From the NCBI GenBank assembly GCA_000432515.1, contig HF996057.1:128996-146208 (forward strand): DNA of 17,213 nucleotides, written 5' to 3'. Position numbers and translations under genes: made by a program. Shown here in pieces: positions 1 through 6,942 of the stretch. Source of the stretch: Bacteroides sp. CAG:545 (GTDB lineage: Bacteria > Bacteroidota > Bacteroidia > Bacteroidales > UBA932). Under the pieces are notes generated by a model, which saw only the letters and a program-made list of their open reading frames with translations, did no database searches and had not been told where the DNA came from. The number at the start of each line of letters is the position of its first letter. Position 1 is the first letter of the stretch.

Positions 1-1234
1 GGAATGCGGGAATCAGGAAAACAAAGCCTCTTCCCAATGAGAAAACTGTTGCCGGACGCACCCGTTCAATGCTCTGGAAATATCCGATAATCGTGACATT
101 GACAACATAAAAAACAAATCCTGAAGCCATCAGCGGGATTCCTGCGGAGGCGATTCTATAGGCCTGGGCATCTGCGCTAAGGAAGAGTGCCGTGACATAT
201 TTGCTTCCGAAGGCCAATGCCATTGACAGTATTATCCCGGCTCCTATCGCTGCGGCCAATGCCACTTTACGGGCTTCTTTCACGCGGGCGGCACGGCCTG
301 CTCCATAATTATAGCTGATAATCGGCTGGGCGGACTGGGAAATGGCATTGCCTGTCATAAAAATGAAAGGCATTATGTAGCATGCGATGGAGAACGCCGC
401 CACACCATCTTCTCCCAAGTATCTCATAAACACATAGTTGCCTATGAACATCAATACGGATATGCTGCATTCTCCAAGAAAAGCCGAGAAGCCGAGTTTG
501 AACTGGTACCATATATTTCTTGCGAAAAGCATGAGACTTTTCAGTGACCATTTGAGATGGTACAGTTTCATTGATTTGGACAGGAACAGAATGTAGAACA
601 GCACCATGGCGCCACCTGTCCAGAGACCGATGCAAGTGGCGATTGCCACGCCCTCAAGACCTTTGTGCAGGACAAAAAGGAATACATAATCGAGGATGAT
701 ATTGATAATGGCGGGCAATGATGATGTAAGCATCGCGTATGTCGGAGAGCCGTCCAGTCGGATTATAAGGAGTCCGACTGACTGGAGGAACATGGCACAG
801 AATGCCAACGCGAGCCAGCGCTGATAATCAAGCACATACGGAAGAAGCCGGTCTGAAGAGCCGAGCAAGTACGCAGTCTGCGTGCTGAATACCGAAACGA
901 GAATGGTGATGCTCAATGTCAATGCTGTTCCGAATATCAATGTCTGTGTGAGGTTGATCTGTGCGGCCTTGACATTGTCCTGAGACAAATGGATTGACGA
1001 AACGACTGAGCAGCCGATGCCGAGCATAAGTCCCGTGGCTGTCATCAGAAGCCAGAACGGTGAAAAGATATTTACGGCAGCAAGCGCATCGCTTCCTACG
1101 CCATGTCCGATGAACACTCCGTCAATAACCGTCATCACTGAAATGCACAGCATCCCCAGCAAGGTCGGCAGAAGCATCTTGCTGAAAAGTTTCGGAATGC
1201 TGTCCGAACCGAAATCTATGGCGTCTCTCTGCAT
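1..1234 (-). CDS. MATE-family multidrug/Na+ antiporter, C-terminus beyond window
   Basis: This is a polytopic inner-membrane exporter of the MATE (multi-antimicrobial extrusion) family, which expels cationic drugs or metabolites in exchange for Na+ or H+. I translated the minus strand from the ATG at 1234 by hand. The frame was followed at its start, middle and end, and about 411 codons lie before the left edge. The N-terminus reads MQRDAIDFGSDSIPKLFSKM and continues into a hydrophobic segment with VIDGVFIGHGVGSDALAAVN, typical of MATE helix 1-2. Around 302-361 the protein reads ISQSAQPIISYNYGAGR, the conserved MATE signature at the start of the second half. MATE proteins are about 450 residues long, so only some 40 C-terminal residues are missing. 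It lies downstream of aspA on the same strand but behind a terminator, so it is probably transcribed separately. The substrate cannot be inferred. Confidence 0.88.
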   Translation of the reverse strand, partial: MQRDAIDFGSDSIPKLFSKMLLPTLLGMLCISVMTVIDGVFIGHGVGSDALAAVNIFSPFWLLMTATGLMLGIGCSVVSSIHLSQDNVKAAQINLTQTLIFGTALTLSITILVSVFSTQTAYLLGSSDRLLPYVLDYQRWLALAFCAMFLQSVGLLIIRLDGSPTYAMLTSSLPAIINIILDYVFLFVLHKGLEGVAIATCIGLWTGGAMVLFYILFLSKSMKLYHLKWSLKSLMLFARNIWYQFKLGFSAFLGECSISVLMFIGNYVFMRYLGEDGVAAFSIACYIMPFIFMTGNAISQSAQPIISYNYGAGRAARVKEARKVALAAAIGAGIILSMALAFGSKYVTALFLSADAQAYRIASAGIPLMASGFVFYVVNVTIIGYFQSIERVRPATVFSLGRGFVFLIPAF

Positions 1235-1302
1235 ACAATCTTCGTTTCAAAAGATGCGAAGTTACGAAAAATAATTCCTATTTTTGATTCTGTATGTTCT
1301 GA

Positions 1303-1348
1303 TATATAAAAAATGAGTGGGAAAAGAACCGTCAAGCTCTTCTCCCAC
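1303..1348 (-). terminator. Rho-independent terminator of aspA
   Basis: On the minus strand a 12-bp stem pairs GTGGGAGAAGAG (1348-1337) with TTCTTTTCCCAC (1328-1317), with two G-U wobbles and an 8-nt loop. A T-rich tract (ATTTTTTATATAT, reading down from 1313) follows. It sits 22 bp past the aspA stop codon and separates aspA from the downstream MATE gene. Confidence 0.85.
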
Positions 1349-1370
1349 CCTTTCTATCGTGTTACTGATT

Positions 1371-2765
1371 TTAGCCGATCATGTTCTTAGGGTCGAGGGC
1401 ACTGTCGAGCTGCTCCTTGGTGAGGATGCCGTGCTCGAGGACAATGTCGTAAACTGAACGGTTGGTCTCGAGAGCCTCTTTGGCTACCTTGGTGCTGGCC
1501 TTGTAACCGATGATAGGGTTAAGGGCAGTCACGATGCCGATGCTGTTCTTGACCATCTCGTAGCAACGCTCCTTGTTTACGGTGATTCCTTCGATACACT
1601 TTTCACGGAGTGTATTCATGGCATTGGTCAGCCAGGTGATGCTTTCCATAATGGACTCGGCGATAACCGGCTCCATTACATTGAGCTGAAGCTGTCCGGC
1701 CTCTGCGGCAAATGAAACTGTCATATCGTTGCCGATAACCTTGAAGCAGACCTGGTTGGTAACTTCAGGAATGACAGGATTCACCTTGCCCGGCATGATG
1801 GAAGAACCTGGAGCCATAGGAGGAAGATTGATTTCCTTCAAGCCGCAACGAGGTCCGGAAGCCAAGAGCCTCAGGTCATTGCAAATTTTGGAAAGCTTGA
1901 CAGCCAATCTCTTGAGGGCCCCGGAATAACTTACGTACGCACCAGTATCTGGAGTTGCCTCCACGAGGTCCGGCGCGGCGATGAACTTCTCGCCGGTAAG
2001 CTCGGTCAGTTTCTTGGCGCACAGTTCAGCAAAACCAGGCTTCGCGTTAAGACCGGTACCGATGGCCGTACCACCCATATTGATTTCATATAGAAGGTTC
2101 ACGTTTCTCTCAATGTTCAGAACCTCCTCGCCAAGATTTGTAGCATAAGCGTGGAACTCCTGGCCGGAAGTCATCGGCACTGCATCCTGAAGCTGGGTAC
2201 GTCCCATCTTGATTACGTCCTTGAACTCCTCTCCCTTCGCCTGGAATGCTGCGATAAGGTCATTGAGCGCCTTCACAAGATTCCTGTTCATGCGGATGAA
2301 CGCATAACGGAAAGCGGAAGGATAGGCATCGTTGGTGGACTGAGCGCAGTTCACGTGGTCATTCGGAGAGCAGAACTGATATTCACCCTTCTTGTGGCCC
2401 ATAAGTTCAAGAGCCCTATTGGCAATCACCTCATTGGCATTCATATTTACTGAGGTTCCGGCACCGCCCTGCATCATATCTACAGGGAACTGGTCGTGCA
2501 ACTTGCCGCCGATGATTTCGCGGCATGCCTCTACGATAGCGTCTGCAATCTTCCCGTCCATCGCGCCGAGTTCCTTGTTCGTCTGTGCGGCAGCCAGTTT
2601 GATGCAGGCCATTGCAATGACATACTCAGGGTAGTCGCACATTCTGGTATTGGAAATCTTGTAGTTGTTGATAGCCCTCTGTGTCTGAACACCGTAATAG
2701 GCATCAACCGGAACCTGAAGTTCGCCAAGAAGGTCAGATTCAATTCTGAATTTCTCTTCGCTCAT
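1371..2765 (-). CDS. aspA: Aspartate ammonia-lyase (aspartase)
   Basis: AspA catalyses the reversible deamination of L-aspartate to fumarate and ammonia in the cytoplasm. In anaerobic Bacteroidales this feeds fumarate respiration and succinate production. The 464-residue product has the full length of the family. It carries the fumarase/aspartase superfamily signature GSSIMPGKVNP at residues 320-330 (flexible catalytic-serine loop), TSVNMNANEVIAN at 104-116 and HVNCAQSTND at 137-146. The NMNANEV and N-terminal LGELQVPVDAYYGVQT forms favour aspartase over fumarase C, which is the main alternative. The ATG at 2765 is the natural start; no Shine-Dalgarno is visible, as is common in Bacteroidetes. 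It has its own promoter (2813-2844) and terminator (1303-1348), so it is probably monocistronic. An odd-centred inverted repeat, TAACGA-A-TCGTTA, overlaps the first base of the start codon. Confidence 0.96.
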   Translation of the reverse strand: MSEEKFRIESDLLGELQVPVDAYYGVQTQRAINNYKISNTRMCDYPEYVIAMACIKLAAAQTNKELGAMDGKIADAIVEACREIIGGKLHDQFPVDMMQGGAGTSVNMNANEVIANRALELMGHKKGEYQFCSPNDHVNCAQSTNDAYPSAFRYAFIRMNRNLVKALNDLIAAFQAKGEEFKDVIKMGRTQLQDAVPMTSGQEFHAYATNLGEEVLNIERNVNLLYEINMGGTAIGTGLNAKPGFAELCAKKLTELTGEKFIAAPDLVEATPDTGAYVSYSGALKRLAVKLSKICNDLRLLASGPRCGLKEINLPPMAPGSSIMPGKVNPVIPEVTNQVCFKVIGNDMTVSFAAEAGQLQLNVMEPVIAESIMESITWLTNAMNTLREKCIEGITVNKERCYEMVKNSIGIVTALNPIIGYKASTKVAKEALETNRSVYDIVLEHGILTKEQLDSALDPKNMIG

Positions 2766-2812
2766 AACGAATCGTTATTATTTACTTAAAAAATGTTTTA
2801 TTTTCAGTCACA

Positions 2813-2844
2813 CAAAGGTAAGATATAAAACGATTATAAGCAAA
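2813..2844 (-). promoter_or_regulatory. Bacteroidetes-type promoter of aspA
   Basis: On the minus strand TTTG (2844-2841), a 20-bp spacer and TACCTTTG (2820-2813) match the Bacteroides primary sigma consensus TTTG-N19-21-TAnnTTTG exactly. Transcription would start near 2806-2808, giving a leader of about 40 nt before the aspA ATG. Confidence 0.85.
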
Positions 2845-2959
2845 CTGGCGGAAATATCTTTAAGGCAAGAAGTAAAATACGGCATTGCAAGTTTGCAAAA
2901 ATTAGACGAAATTTGTGTCATTATTGGTAAGGAAACAAATCTTAGATATCATTGATAAT

Positions 2960-3742
2960 ATGAACAGAACATTGAAACTGGTCTGCCTTTGTGCAGGTCT
3001 ATTGGCCGTGTCAATGAACGGCTATTCTTGGGGACAGAAGGGTCATGATGTGACTTGTGCGATTGCTCAGAAACATCTCACGAAGAAGGCTCAGAAGCAG
3101 ATTGGCGAAATTCTTGACGGTAAATCCATAGTTTATTGGGCAAACTGGATGGACAATGCCAGTCATACTCTACAATACAAGCACACGAGCACCTGGCACT
3201 ACAAGAACATTGACGCGGATGAGACTTACGAAAATGCTGAACTGAATGACAAGGGAGACGTTATACGTGCTGTCAATGAGCAGGTTGCAGCTCTCAAAAG
3301 CGGAAAATTGAGCAAGGAAGAGAAGGCGCTTTCACTGAAGTTTCTCGTTCACCTGATGGGTGACATGCATTGTCCGATGCATATGGGCCACAAGTCTGAC
3401 CTCGGCGGAAACCGTTGGCAAGTGAGATATTTCGGGAAAGGTACCAACCTTCACTCAATCTGGGATTCGGGGGTTATCGAGAGCGCGCACAAATGGACTT
3501 ATTCCGAGTGGGTGGAACAGATTGACACCAACAGCAAGGAAATTGACGCTCAGATGGCACAGGGCACTCCAGAGTCTTGGGGCAAGGAAACCTATGAAAT
3601 CTGCAAGAAGATCTATGACACCACGCCTGTCGGTTCAAAATTGTCTTATGACTATGTGAGCGAATGGACTGAAACCATTGAAACCCAGCTTCTCCGTGCC
3701 GGTCTTCGCCTCGCCCGCGTGCTGAATGAGATTTTCAAATAA
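2960..3742 (+). CDS. Secreted S1/P1-family zinc-dependent nuclease
   Basis: Members cleave single-stranded DNA and RNA to 5'-nucleotides, many with 3'-nucleotidase activity, using a trinuclear zinc site. From the ATG at 2960 the product is 260 residues with a signal peptide (MNRTLKLVCLCAGLLAVSM...). Cleavage after Y22-S23 would expose W24 as the mature N-terminus, which is essential because Trp1 itself binds zinc in this family. All other expected ligands are present in order: H29, D65 (WMDN), H80 (TWHYKNID), H131 and D135 (VHLMGDMH), H141, H165 and D169 (LHSIWD). A GTG at 2915 extends the frame by 15 codons but would place the signal peptide internally, so it is rejected. A weak promoter-like pair lies upstream: ATTG at 2884 and GAAATTTG at 2908-2915. 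The product probably acts in the periplasm or outside the cell to scavenge nucleic acid. Confidence 0.93.
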   Translation: MNRTLKLVCLCAGLLAVSMNGYSWGQKGHDVTCAIAQKHLTKKAQKQIGEILDGKSIVYWANWMDNASHTLQYKHTSTWHYKNIDADETYENAELNDKGDVIRAVNEQVAALKSGKLSKEEKALSLKFLVHLMGDMHCPMHMGHKSDLGGNRWQVRYFGKGTNLHSIWDSGVIESAHKWTYSEWVEQIDTNSKEIDAQMAQGTPESWGKETYEICKKIYDTTPVGSKLSYDYVSEWTETIETQLLRAGLRLARVLNEIFK

Positions 3743-3749
3743 TTTTTTG

Positions 3750-3757
3750 TATCTTTG
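3750..3757 (+). promoter_or_regulatory. -7 promoter element of rnpB
   Basis: TATCTTTG matches the Bacteroidetes -7 box TAnnTTTG and begins only 7 bp after the nuclease stop codon. It lies about 30 nt before the predicted mature 5' end of RNase P RNA. No clear -33 TTTG is seen at the usual distance, where the nuclease coding sequence would constrain it. Confidence 0.7.
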
Positions 3758-3784
3758 TAGCGAATTTTTAGTTATTAAACAAAA

Positions 3785-4110
3785 GTCAGGTGGGACGCTC
3801 TATCGCGCTGGTCATTGACCAGTGAGGAAAGTCCGGACAGGAAAGGGCACCCTGCTGCGGAAAGCGCAGATGGGAGTAATCTTATGATGCCGTAACAGAA
3901 AACAACTGCCGACCGATACCGGAAGGCGAGGGTGAAAACGCGAGGTAAGAGCTCACGACGTCCGTCAGCGATGCCGGACGGGTACGGTTCCAGGGCCTGC
4001 AAGACCAAATATACTGACAGATGAGGGCTGCCCGCCCGATGTCAGGGGGTAGGTTGCGCAGATAAATGATAGAGACAATAACAGAAACCGGCTTATGGTC
4101 CCGCCTGTTT
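3785..4110 (+). ncRNA. rnpB: RNase P RNA, bacterial type A
   Basis: This is the catalytic RNA that, with RnpA protein, removes 5' leaders from pre-tRNAs. The universal elements are visible: GAGGAAAGTCCGGACA near 3831, GGTAAGAGCTCAC near 3944, an AGGGCTGCCCGCCCGATG segment near 4023, the GGGGGTAGGTTGC stretch near 4045 that resembles the CCA-binding loop, and ACAGAAACCGGCTTA at 4081-4095. The 5' segment CAGGTGGGAC (3787-3796) pairs with GTCCCGCCTG (4098-4107) to close helix P1, which fixes both ends to within a few bases. A run of seven T residues (4108-4114) follows and probably serves as the termination signal. The length, about 320 nt, is reasonable for the class. The exact ends are inferred from pairing only. 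Confidence 0.95.
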
Positions 4111-4112
4111 TT

Positions 4113-5000
4113 TTAGAATTCCAGAGTTGCCGTAACCGGATAGTGGTCAGAGATATACGGCACATCTGCAAAACTTTCTGTCACAGTTCGGAATTTCGGA
4201 CATTTGCTGAATCCGCTATAATAGATGTAATCTATCGTCAGACCGTCTGTCGTGGCGAGATCCACGAACTGATCCCCTATCGCAGCCTGTTTGAGAGGTT
4301 CCCCGAATGCATTGAAAGAAGGCGTGCTGTCTGTAGTGTCAGCTGTTGCGCGTGCGCTTGACATGATCTTGTTCAGGTCATTGAGGACAGCATCCTGTGG
4401 CAGCACATTGAAATCTCCCGTAAGAATCATAGGAAATCCTTGAGGGTTGATACTGTCGATCCTGTCCACTATCAATTTTAGTCCGTTTTTCTCGGCAACG
4501 CGGCCTTTATGGTCAAGATGGGTATTTACGTAATAGAACTCTTTCCCGGATTTACGCATTTTGAGCAATGCCCATGTCGCTGTGCGTCTGCAGGCTGCAT
4601 CCCATCCGAAAGAAGGCACGTCTGGGGTTTCTGACAGCCAGAATGTGCCCCATTTTTCAAGTTCTACTTTCTTGGTGTTGTAGAAAATCATCATTATCTC
4701 GCCGGAGGCCTTGCCGTCGTCCCTGCCGACTCCGACTCCGTCATAATCAGGGCATTGTTCCTTTATATATTCTGTCTGAAAATCAAAGGCTTCCTGCACG
4801 CCCATAATGTCGGGTGCGAGGGTTTTCACCATCTCTGCTGATGCTGCTTTCCTGTATTCCCAGGAGTTTTCTCCGTCTTTGGCGACGCCCAGTCTGATGT
4901 TGAATGACACTACGTTCAGTTCTTCCTGAGCGGGTTTGCACTGTGCAAATGTCATCAGGACTGATACGAGAAGCAGAAGTTTCAATGATATTCTTTTCAT
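4113..5000 (-). CDS. Exported endonuclease/exonuclease/phosphatase-family protein
   Basis: The product belongs to the Mg2+-dependent EEP (exonuclease III/DNase I/phosphodiesterase) fold. Counting from the ATG at 5000, 295 residues carry the catalytic motifs in order: VVSFNIRLG (N-terminal Asn), GVQEA (metal-binding Glu), WGTFWLSETP, THLDH, LTGDFN and the C-terminal SDHYPV. An N-terminal hydrophobic stretch (LKLLLLVSVLMTFAQC) shows export. The Cys could be a lipidation site, but the preceding Gln is not a standard lipobox residue, so a simple signal peptide is equally possible. ATG codons at 5000 and 5006 are both plausible starts; MKRISLK is chosen as the usual n-region form. Family members act on DNA, RNA, phosphoinositides or sphingomyelin, and the substrate is not readable here. 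The TAA stop lies in the U-tract that ends rnpB on the opposite strand. Confidence 0.9.
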   Translation of the reverse strand: MKRISLKLLLLVSVLMTFAQCKPAQEELNVVSFNIRLGVAKDGENSWEYRKAASAEMVKTLAPDIMGVQEAFDFQTEYIKEQCPDYDGVGVGRDDGKASGEIMMIFYNTKKVELEKWGTFWLSETPDVPSFGWDAACRRTATWALLKMRKSGKEFYYVNTHLDHKGRVAEKNGLKLIVDRIDSINPQGFPMILTGDFNVLPQDAVLNDLNKIMSSARATADTTDSTPSFNAFGEPLKQAAIGDQFVDLATTDGLTIDYIYYSGFSKCPKFRTVTESFADVPYISDHYPVTATLEF

Positions 5001-5021
5001 GTTCATTATGTGTTTATCATG

Positions 5022-5029
5022 CAAATATA
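5022..5029 (-). promoter_or_regulatory. -7 promoter element of the EEP-family gene
   Basis: On the minus strand TATATTTG matches TAnnTTTG. Transcription would begin near 5015-5018, leaving a very short leader before the ATG at 5006 or 5000. No good -33 TTTG is present. Confidence 0.5.
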
Positions 5030-5126
5030 GTCATTATTTTTGTCAATGTAGTATGGTGATTCGTGGATTTTCTCTAAATTCGTAGCAGTGCAACTGTTTT
5101 ATTTCATTGACATTGACAATTCTATT

Positions 5127-5540
5127 ATGCTCAAGATATATTTTGCAGGTTCTATCCGTGGCGGGAGAACGGATGCGGAACTCTACAGAAGGATGATCGA
5201 ATACCTGAAGAAGGATAACATTGTCCTGACTGAACATATCGGAGACCCTTCAATTCTTGCAACTGAGGGTGCGGAGAAAAGCGACATTGACATTTACAGG
5301 CAGGATTCTGCCTGGCTGCGGGAGGCGGATATGGTGATTGCGGAGTGCACTTCCCCATCGCTGGGTGTCGGCTATGAGCTCGCCTACGCTGAGAGGTTCG
5401 GCAAGCCTGTCCATATTCTCTATAACCGCTCCCGGGCCAATCTTTCGGCTATGCTGACCGGGGACGATTACTTCCACATTTATCCTTATTCGGATGAATG
5501 TGAGGTTTTCGCTATCCTGGAAAAGATTGTTTGCCGCTGA
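5127..5540 (+). CDS. 2'-deoxynucleoside 5'-phosphate N-hydrolase-like protein (DNPH1/Rcl type)
   Basis: The family cleaves the N-glycosidic bond of 2'-deoxynucleoside monophosphates, giving a free base and deoxyribose 5-phosphate; relatives transfer deoxyribose between bases. The 137-residue product starts MLKIYFAGSIRGGR, very like the start of mammalian DNPH1/Rcl (YF.GSIRGGR). It then keeps VLTEH (33-37), the QD..WL block (59-64), PSLGVGYEL (77-85, with the likely catalytic E84) and LSAM. These shared blocks favour the N-hydrolase branch over nucleoside 2-deoxyribosyltransferase, which is the usual automatic name. The frame stays open upstream to 5088, but the fold begins at the ATG at 5127. 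It converges on folE with only 5 bp between the two stop codons. A role in nucleotide salvage or in removing modified dNMPs is inferred from the family. Confidence 0.85.
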   Translation: MLKIYFAGSIRGGRTDAELYRRMIEYLKKDNIVLTEHIGDPSILATEGAEKSDIDIYRQDSAWLREADMVIAECTSPSLGVGYELAYAERFGKPVHILYNRSRANLSAMLTGDDYFHIYPYSDECEVFAILEKIVCR

Positions 5541-5545
5541 ACCGG

Positions 5546-6139
5546 CTACTTGTGGCTGATCAGGTTCAGGAATTCGTTCCTGGTTCTCGCTGATGTCAGA
5601 AAGGCGCCCGAGAATGCGGATGTGGTGGTGACAGCGTTTGATTTCTGTATTCCTCTGATCTGCATGCAGGTGTGAGTTGCCTCTATGACGACTGCTACGC
5701 CGAGCGGGTTGAGTGATTTCTGAAGGCAGTCACGGATTTCCACGGTAAGGCGTTCCTGTACTTGGAGACGTCTTGCATAAGTCTCCACAACGCGTGCTAT
5801 CTTGCTGAGTCCGGTGATTTTTCCGTTTGGAATATACGCGACATGTGCTTTCCCCAAGAATGGAAGCATATGGTGCTCGCACATTGAGTAAAGTTCAATA
5901 TCCTTTACCAACACCATCTGCTGGTATTCTTCTTCGAACAATGCGGATTTGACGATTTCAATGCCGTCCTGCGAGTATCCCTTAGTGAGGAACTGCAACG
6001 ACTTCGCTACTCTTTCCGGTGTCTTCAGAAGGCCTTCCCTTTCAGGGTTTTCCCCGAGAAGTCTGAGTATTTCCTTTACGTGCACGGCTATCTGCTCTGT
6101 GGTTTGCTTGTCGTACAAGTCTTCAGCGATATATCCCAT
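5546..6139 (-). CDS. folE: GTP cyclohydrolase I
   Basis: FolE converts GTP to 7,8-dihydroneopterin triphosphate, the first step of tetrahydrofolate synthesis and, via QueD, of queuosine synthesis. The 197-residue product is of normal length. Zinc ligands are visible as C87 and H90 in CEHHMLPF and C158 in HTCMQIRG. Other family blocks are LLKTPERVAKS (37-47), ITGLSKIARVVE (108-119) and the C-terminal RTRNEFL. The start is the ATG at 6139, where the family's N-terminal helix begins. A candidate -7 box lies about 95 bp upstream, giving a leader of roughly 85-90 nt with no riboswitch I recognise. The gene ends against the DNPH1-like gene with no obvious terminator between them. Confidence 0.96.
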   Translation of the reverse strand: MGYIAEDLYDKQTTEQIAVHVKEILRLLGENPEREGLLKTPERVAKSLQFLTKGYSQDGIEIVKSALFEEEYQQMVLVKDIELYSMCEHHMLPFLGKAHVAYIPNGKITGLSKIARVVETYARRLQVQERLTVEIRDCLQKSLNPLGVAVVIEATHTCMQIRGIQKSNAVTTTSAFSGAFLTSARTRNEFLNLISHK

Positions 6140-6231
6140 AACGTGATCTATGTGTTCTAAAATTGATTGTGCTCAACCGCTTCCCTACTGCGGGTACGAT
6201 TTATGCATCCGGACAATTGCGTTTGCTGCTA

Positions 6232-6239
6232 CAAAATTA
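6232..6239 (-). promoter_or_regulatory. Candidate -7 element of folE
   Basis: On the minus strand TAATTTTG matches TAnnTTTG. It lies about 93 bp from the folE ATG and about 34 bp from the oppositely directed -7 box of the DUF2795 gene. No -33 partner is evident, so the assignment is tentative. Confidence 0.45.
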
Positions 6240-6272
6240 GACAAAAAAAGTTCATTATATGGATTTTTTATC

Positions 6273-6280
6273 TATATTTG
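6273..6280 (+). promoter_or_regulatory. -7 promoter element of the DUF2795 gene
   Basis: TATATTTG fits TAnnTTTG on the plus strand, predicting transcription from about 6285 and a leader of about 70 nt, which is A-rich and ends in the AGGAGAG ribosome binding site at 6344-6350. Confidence 0.6.
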
Positions 6281-6356
6281 CCGCCCGAAACGTATTAAAA
6301 AACGTTAACCATTGATTTTAAGAGATTTAAAAGATTAAAAGATAGGAGAGAAGAAT

Positions 6357-6578
6357 ATGTATTGGACACTTGAACTAGCAAGTAGCCTGGACGATGCTCC
6401 ATGGCCAGCTTCAAAAGATGAACTTATAGATTACGCCAACCGCTCAGGCGCTCCGGAAGAGGTTATCGAGAACCTCCAGGAACTCGAAGACGACGGCGAA
6501 ATATATGAAAGCATAGAAGATATTTGGCCGGACTACCCTACCAAGGAAGACTTTTTCTTTAACGAGGAGGAGTATTAA
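6357..6578 (+). CDS. Small acidic DUF2795 protein
   Basis: The 73-residue product matches the DUF2795 proteins widespread in Bacteroidetes, whose function is unknown. The recognisable core is APWPASKDELIDYANRSGAP followed by EEVIENLQELEDDGEIYES and a conserved C-terminus, WPDYPTKEDFFFNEEEY. It is strongly acidic and has no signal peptide or membrane helix, so it should be cytosolic. An AGGAGAG Shine-Dalgarno 6-7 nt before the ATG at 6357 supports the start, and a good one is uncommon in this window's chromosomal genes. It has its own -7 box and a strong terminator, so it is monocistronic. It is the last recognisable chromosomal gene before the mobile element. Confidence 0.88.
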   Translation: MYWTLELASSLDDAPWPASKDELIDYANRSGAPEEVIENLQELEDDGEIYESIEDIWPDYPTKEDFFFNEEEY

Positions 6579-6612
6579 AGGTTTTAATGTGCTGAATATC
6601 AGTTAATTACAA

Positions 6613-6653
6613 AATGACGCTAAGCAGATTTTCTTCTCTTAGTGTCATTTTTT
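6613..6653 (+). terminator. Rho-independent terminator of the DUF2795 gene
   Basis: AATGACGCTAAG (6613-6624) pairs with CTTAGTGTCATT (6638-6649) in a 12-bp stem with one G-U wobble and a 13-nt loop. Six T residues run from 6648 to 6653. Confidence 0.9.
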
Positions 6654-6691
6654 ATATGCCTTACAGGCCTCTAAGGGCGTATGGTGGAGTG

Positions 6692-6739
6692 AAAATCTAC
6701 CTTAAAATCTACCTTAAAATCTACCTTAAAATCTGCCTA
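6692..6739 (+). repeat. 12-bp tandem repeat, three perfect copies and one degenerate
   Basis: The unit AAAATCTACCTT occurs at 6692-6703, 6704-6715 and 6716-6727. A fourth copy, AAAATCTGCCTA (6728-6739), differs at two positions. The unit length equals four codons, but the only reading frame over it looks non-coding (KIYL repeats in a lysine-rich frame). Confidence 0.95.
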
Positions 6740-6859
6740 AAGAAAAAAAAGACACTTTTCAAGAATATGCCTTGCAGCATAGTGAGGGGCGGAAAAATGG
6801 CGTTTTTGGGAATATAATGGCGCATAGCAAAAGAAAACTCATTGAAGCGTGCTGCAAAA

Positions 6860-6870
6860 TTAGGCAGATT
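6860..6870 (-). repeat. Inverted copy of the degenerate 12-bp repeat
   Basis: TTAGGCAGATT is the exact reverse complement of AATCTGCCTAA at 6730-6740. The 119-bp gap is too long for a simple hairpin, but the arrangement suits a pair of protein-binding sites. Confidence 0.7.
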
Positions 6871-6880
6871 ATTGGCATTT

Positions 6881-6900
6881 CGTGGTATCTCGCGGTATCT
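6881..6900 (+). repeat. 10-bp tandem repeat CGYGGTATCT
   Basis: CGTGGTATCT (6881-6890) is followed directly by CGCGGTATCT (6891-6900). The next bases, CATGGC, loosely continue the pattern. One full helical turn separates the copies, as expected for adjacent protein-binding half-sites. Confidence 0.65.
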
Positions 6901-6925
6901 CATGGCTTTGCTTTTTTATGCAAAA

Positions 6926-6942
6926 TTAATATATTAACTTTG
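6926..6942 (+). promoter_or_regulatory. Integrase -7 promoter element overlapping a 12-bp palindrome
   Basis: TAACTTTG (6935-6942) fits TAnnTTTG and lies 16 bp before the int ATG. TTAATATATTAA (6926-6937) is a perfect palindrome that shares its last bases with the -7 box. A protein bound there could repress int. The nearest TTTG upstream (6907-6910) is 24 bp away, longer than the usual spacer. Confidence 0.5.

Noticed and set aside
2915..2959. GTG at 2915 as start of the S1/P1 nuclease
   Set aside because: It adds 15 residues before the signal peptide. The mature enzyme needs N-terminal Trp, so cleavage just before W24 from the ATG at 2960 is the sensible arrangement.
5567..5582. CAGGAA-TTCG-TTCCTG hairpin as a terminator for the DNPH1-like gene
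   Set aside because: It lies inside the folE coding sequence, has only a 6-bp stem and no following T-run; it is probably chance.
6228..6242. Near match of GCTACAAAATTAGAC (6228) to GCTGCAAAATTAGGC (6851) as a pair of element ends
   Set aside because: CAAAATTA is the complement of a Bacteroidetes -7 box and recurs in intergenic DNA here. The segment between holds an ordinary chromosomal gene, so an att pair is unlikely.
6692..6739. CRISPR-like array
   Set aside because: The 12-bp units are directly abutting with no spacers and no cas genes are nearby, so this is a simple tandem repeat.
6614..6817. 67-codon open frame containing KIYL repeats
   Set aside because: It begins inside a rho-independent terminator stem, is made largely of the 12-bp tandem repeat and A-rich sequence, and has no recognisable domain or ribosome binding site.
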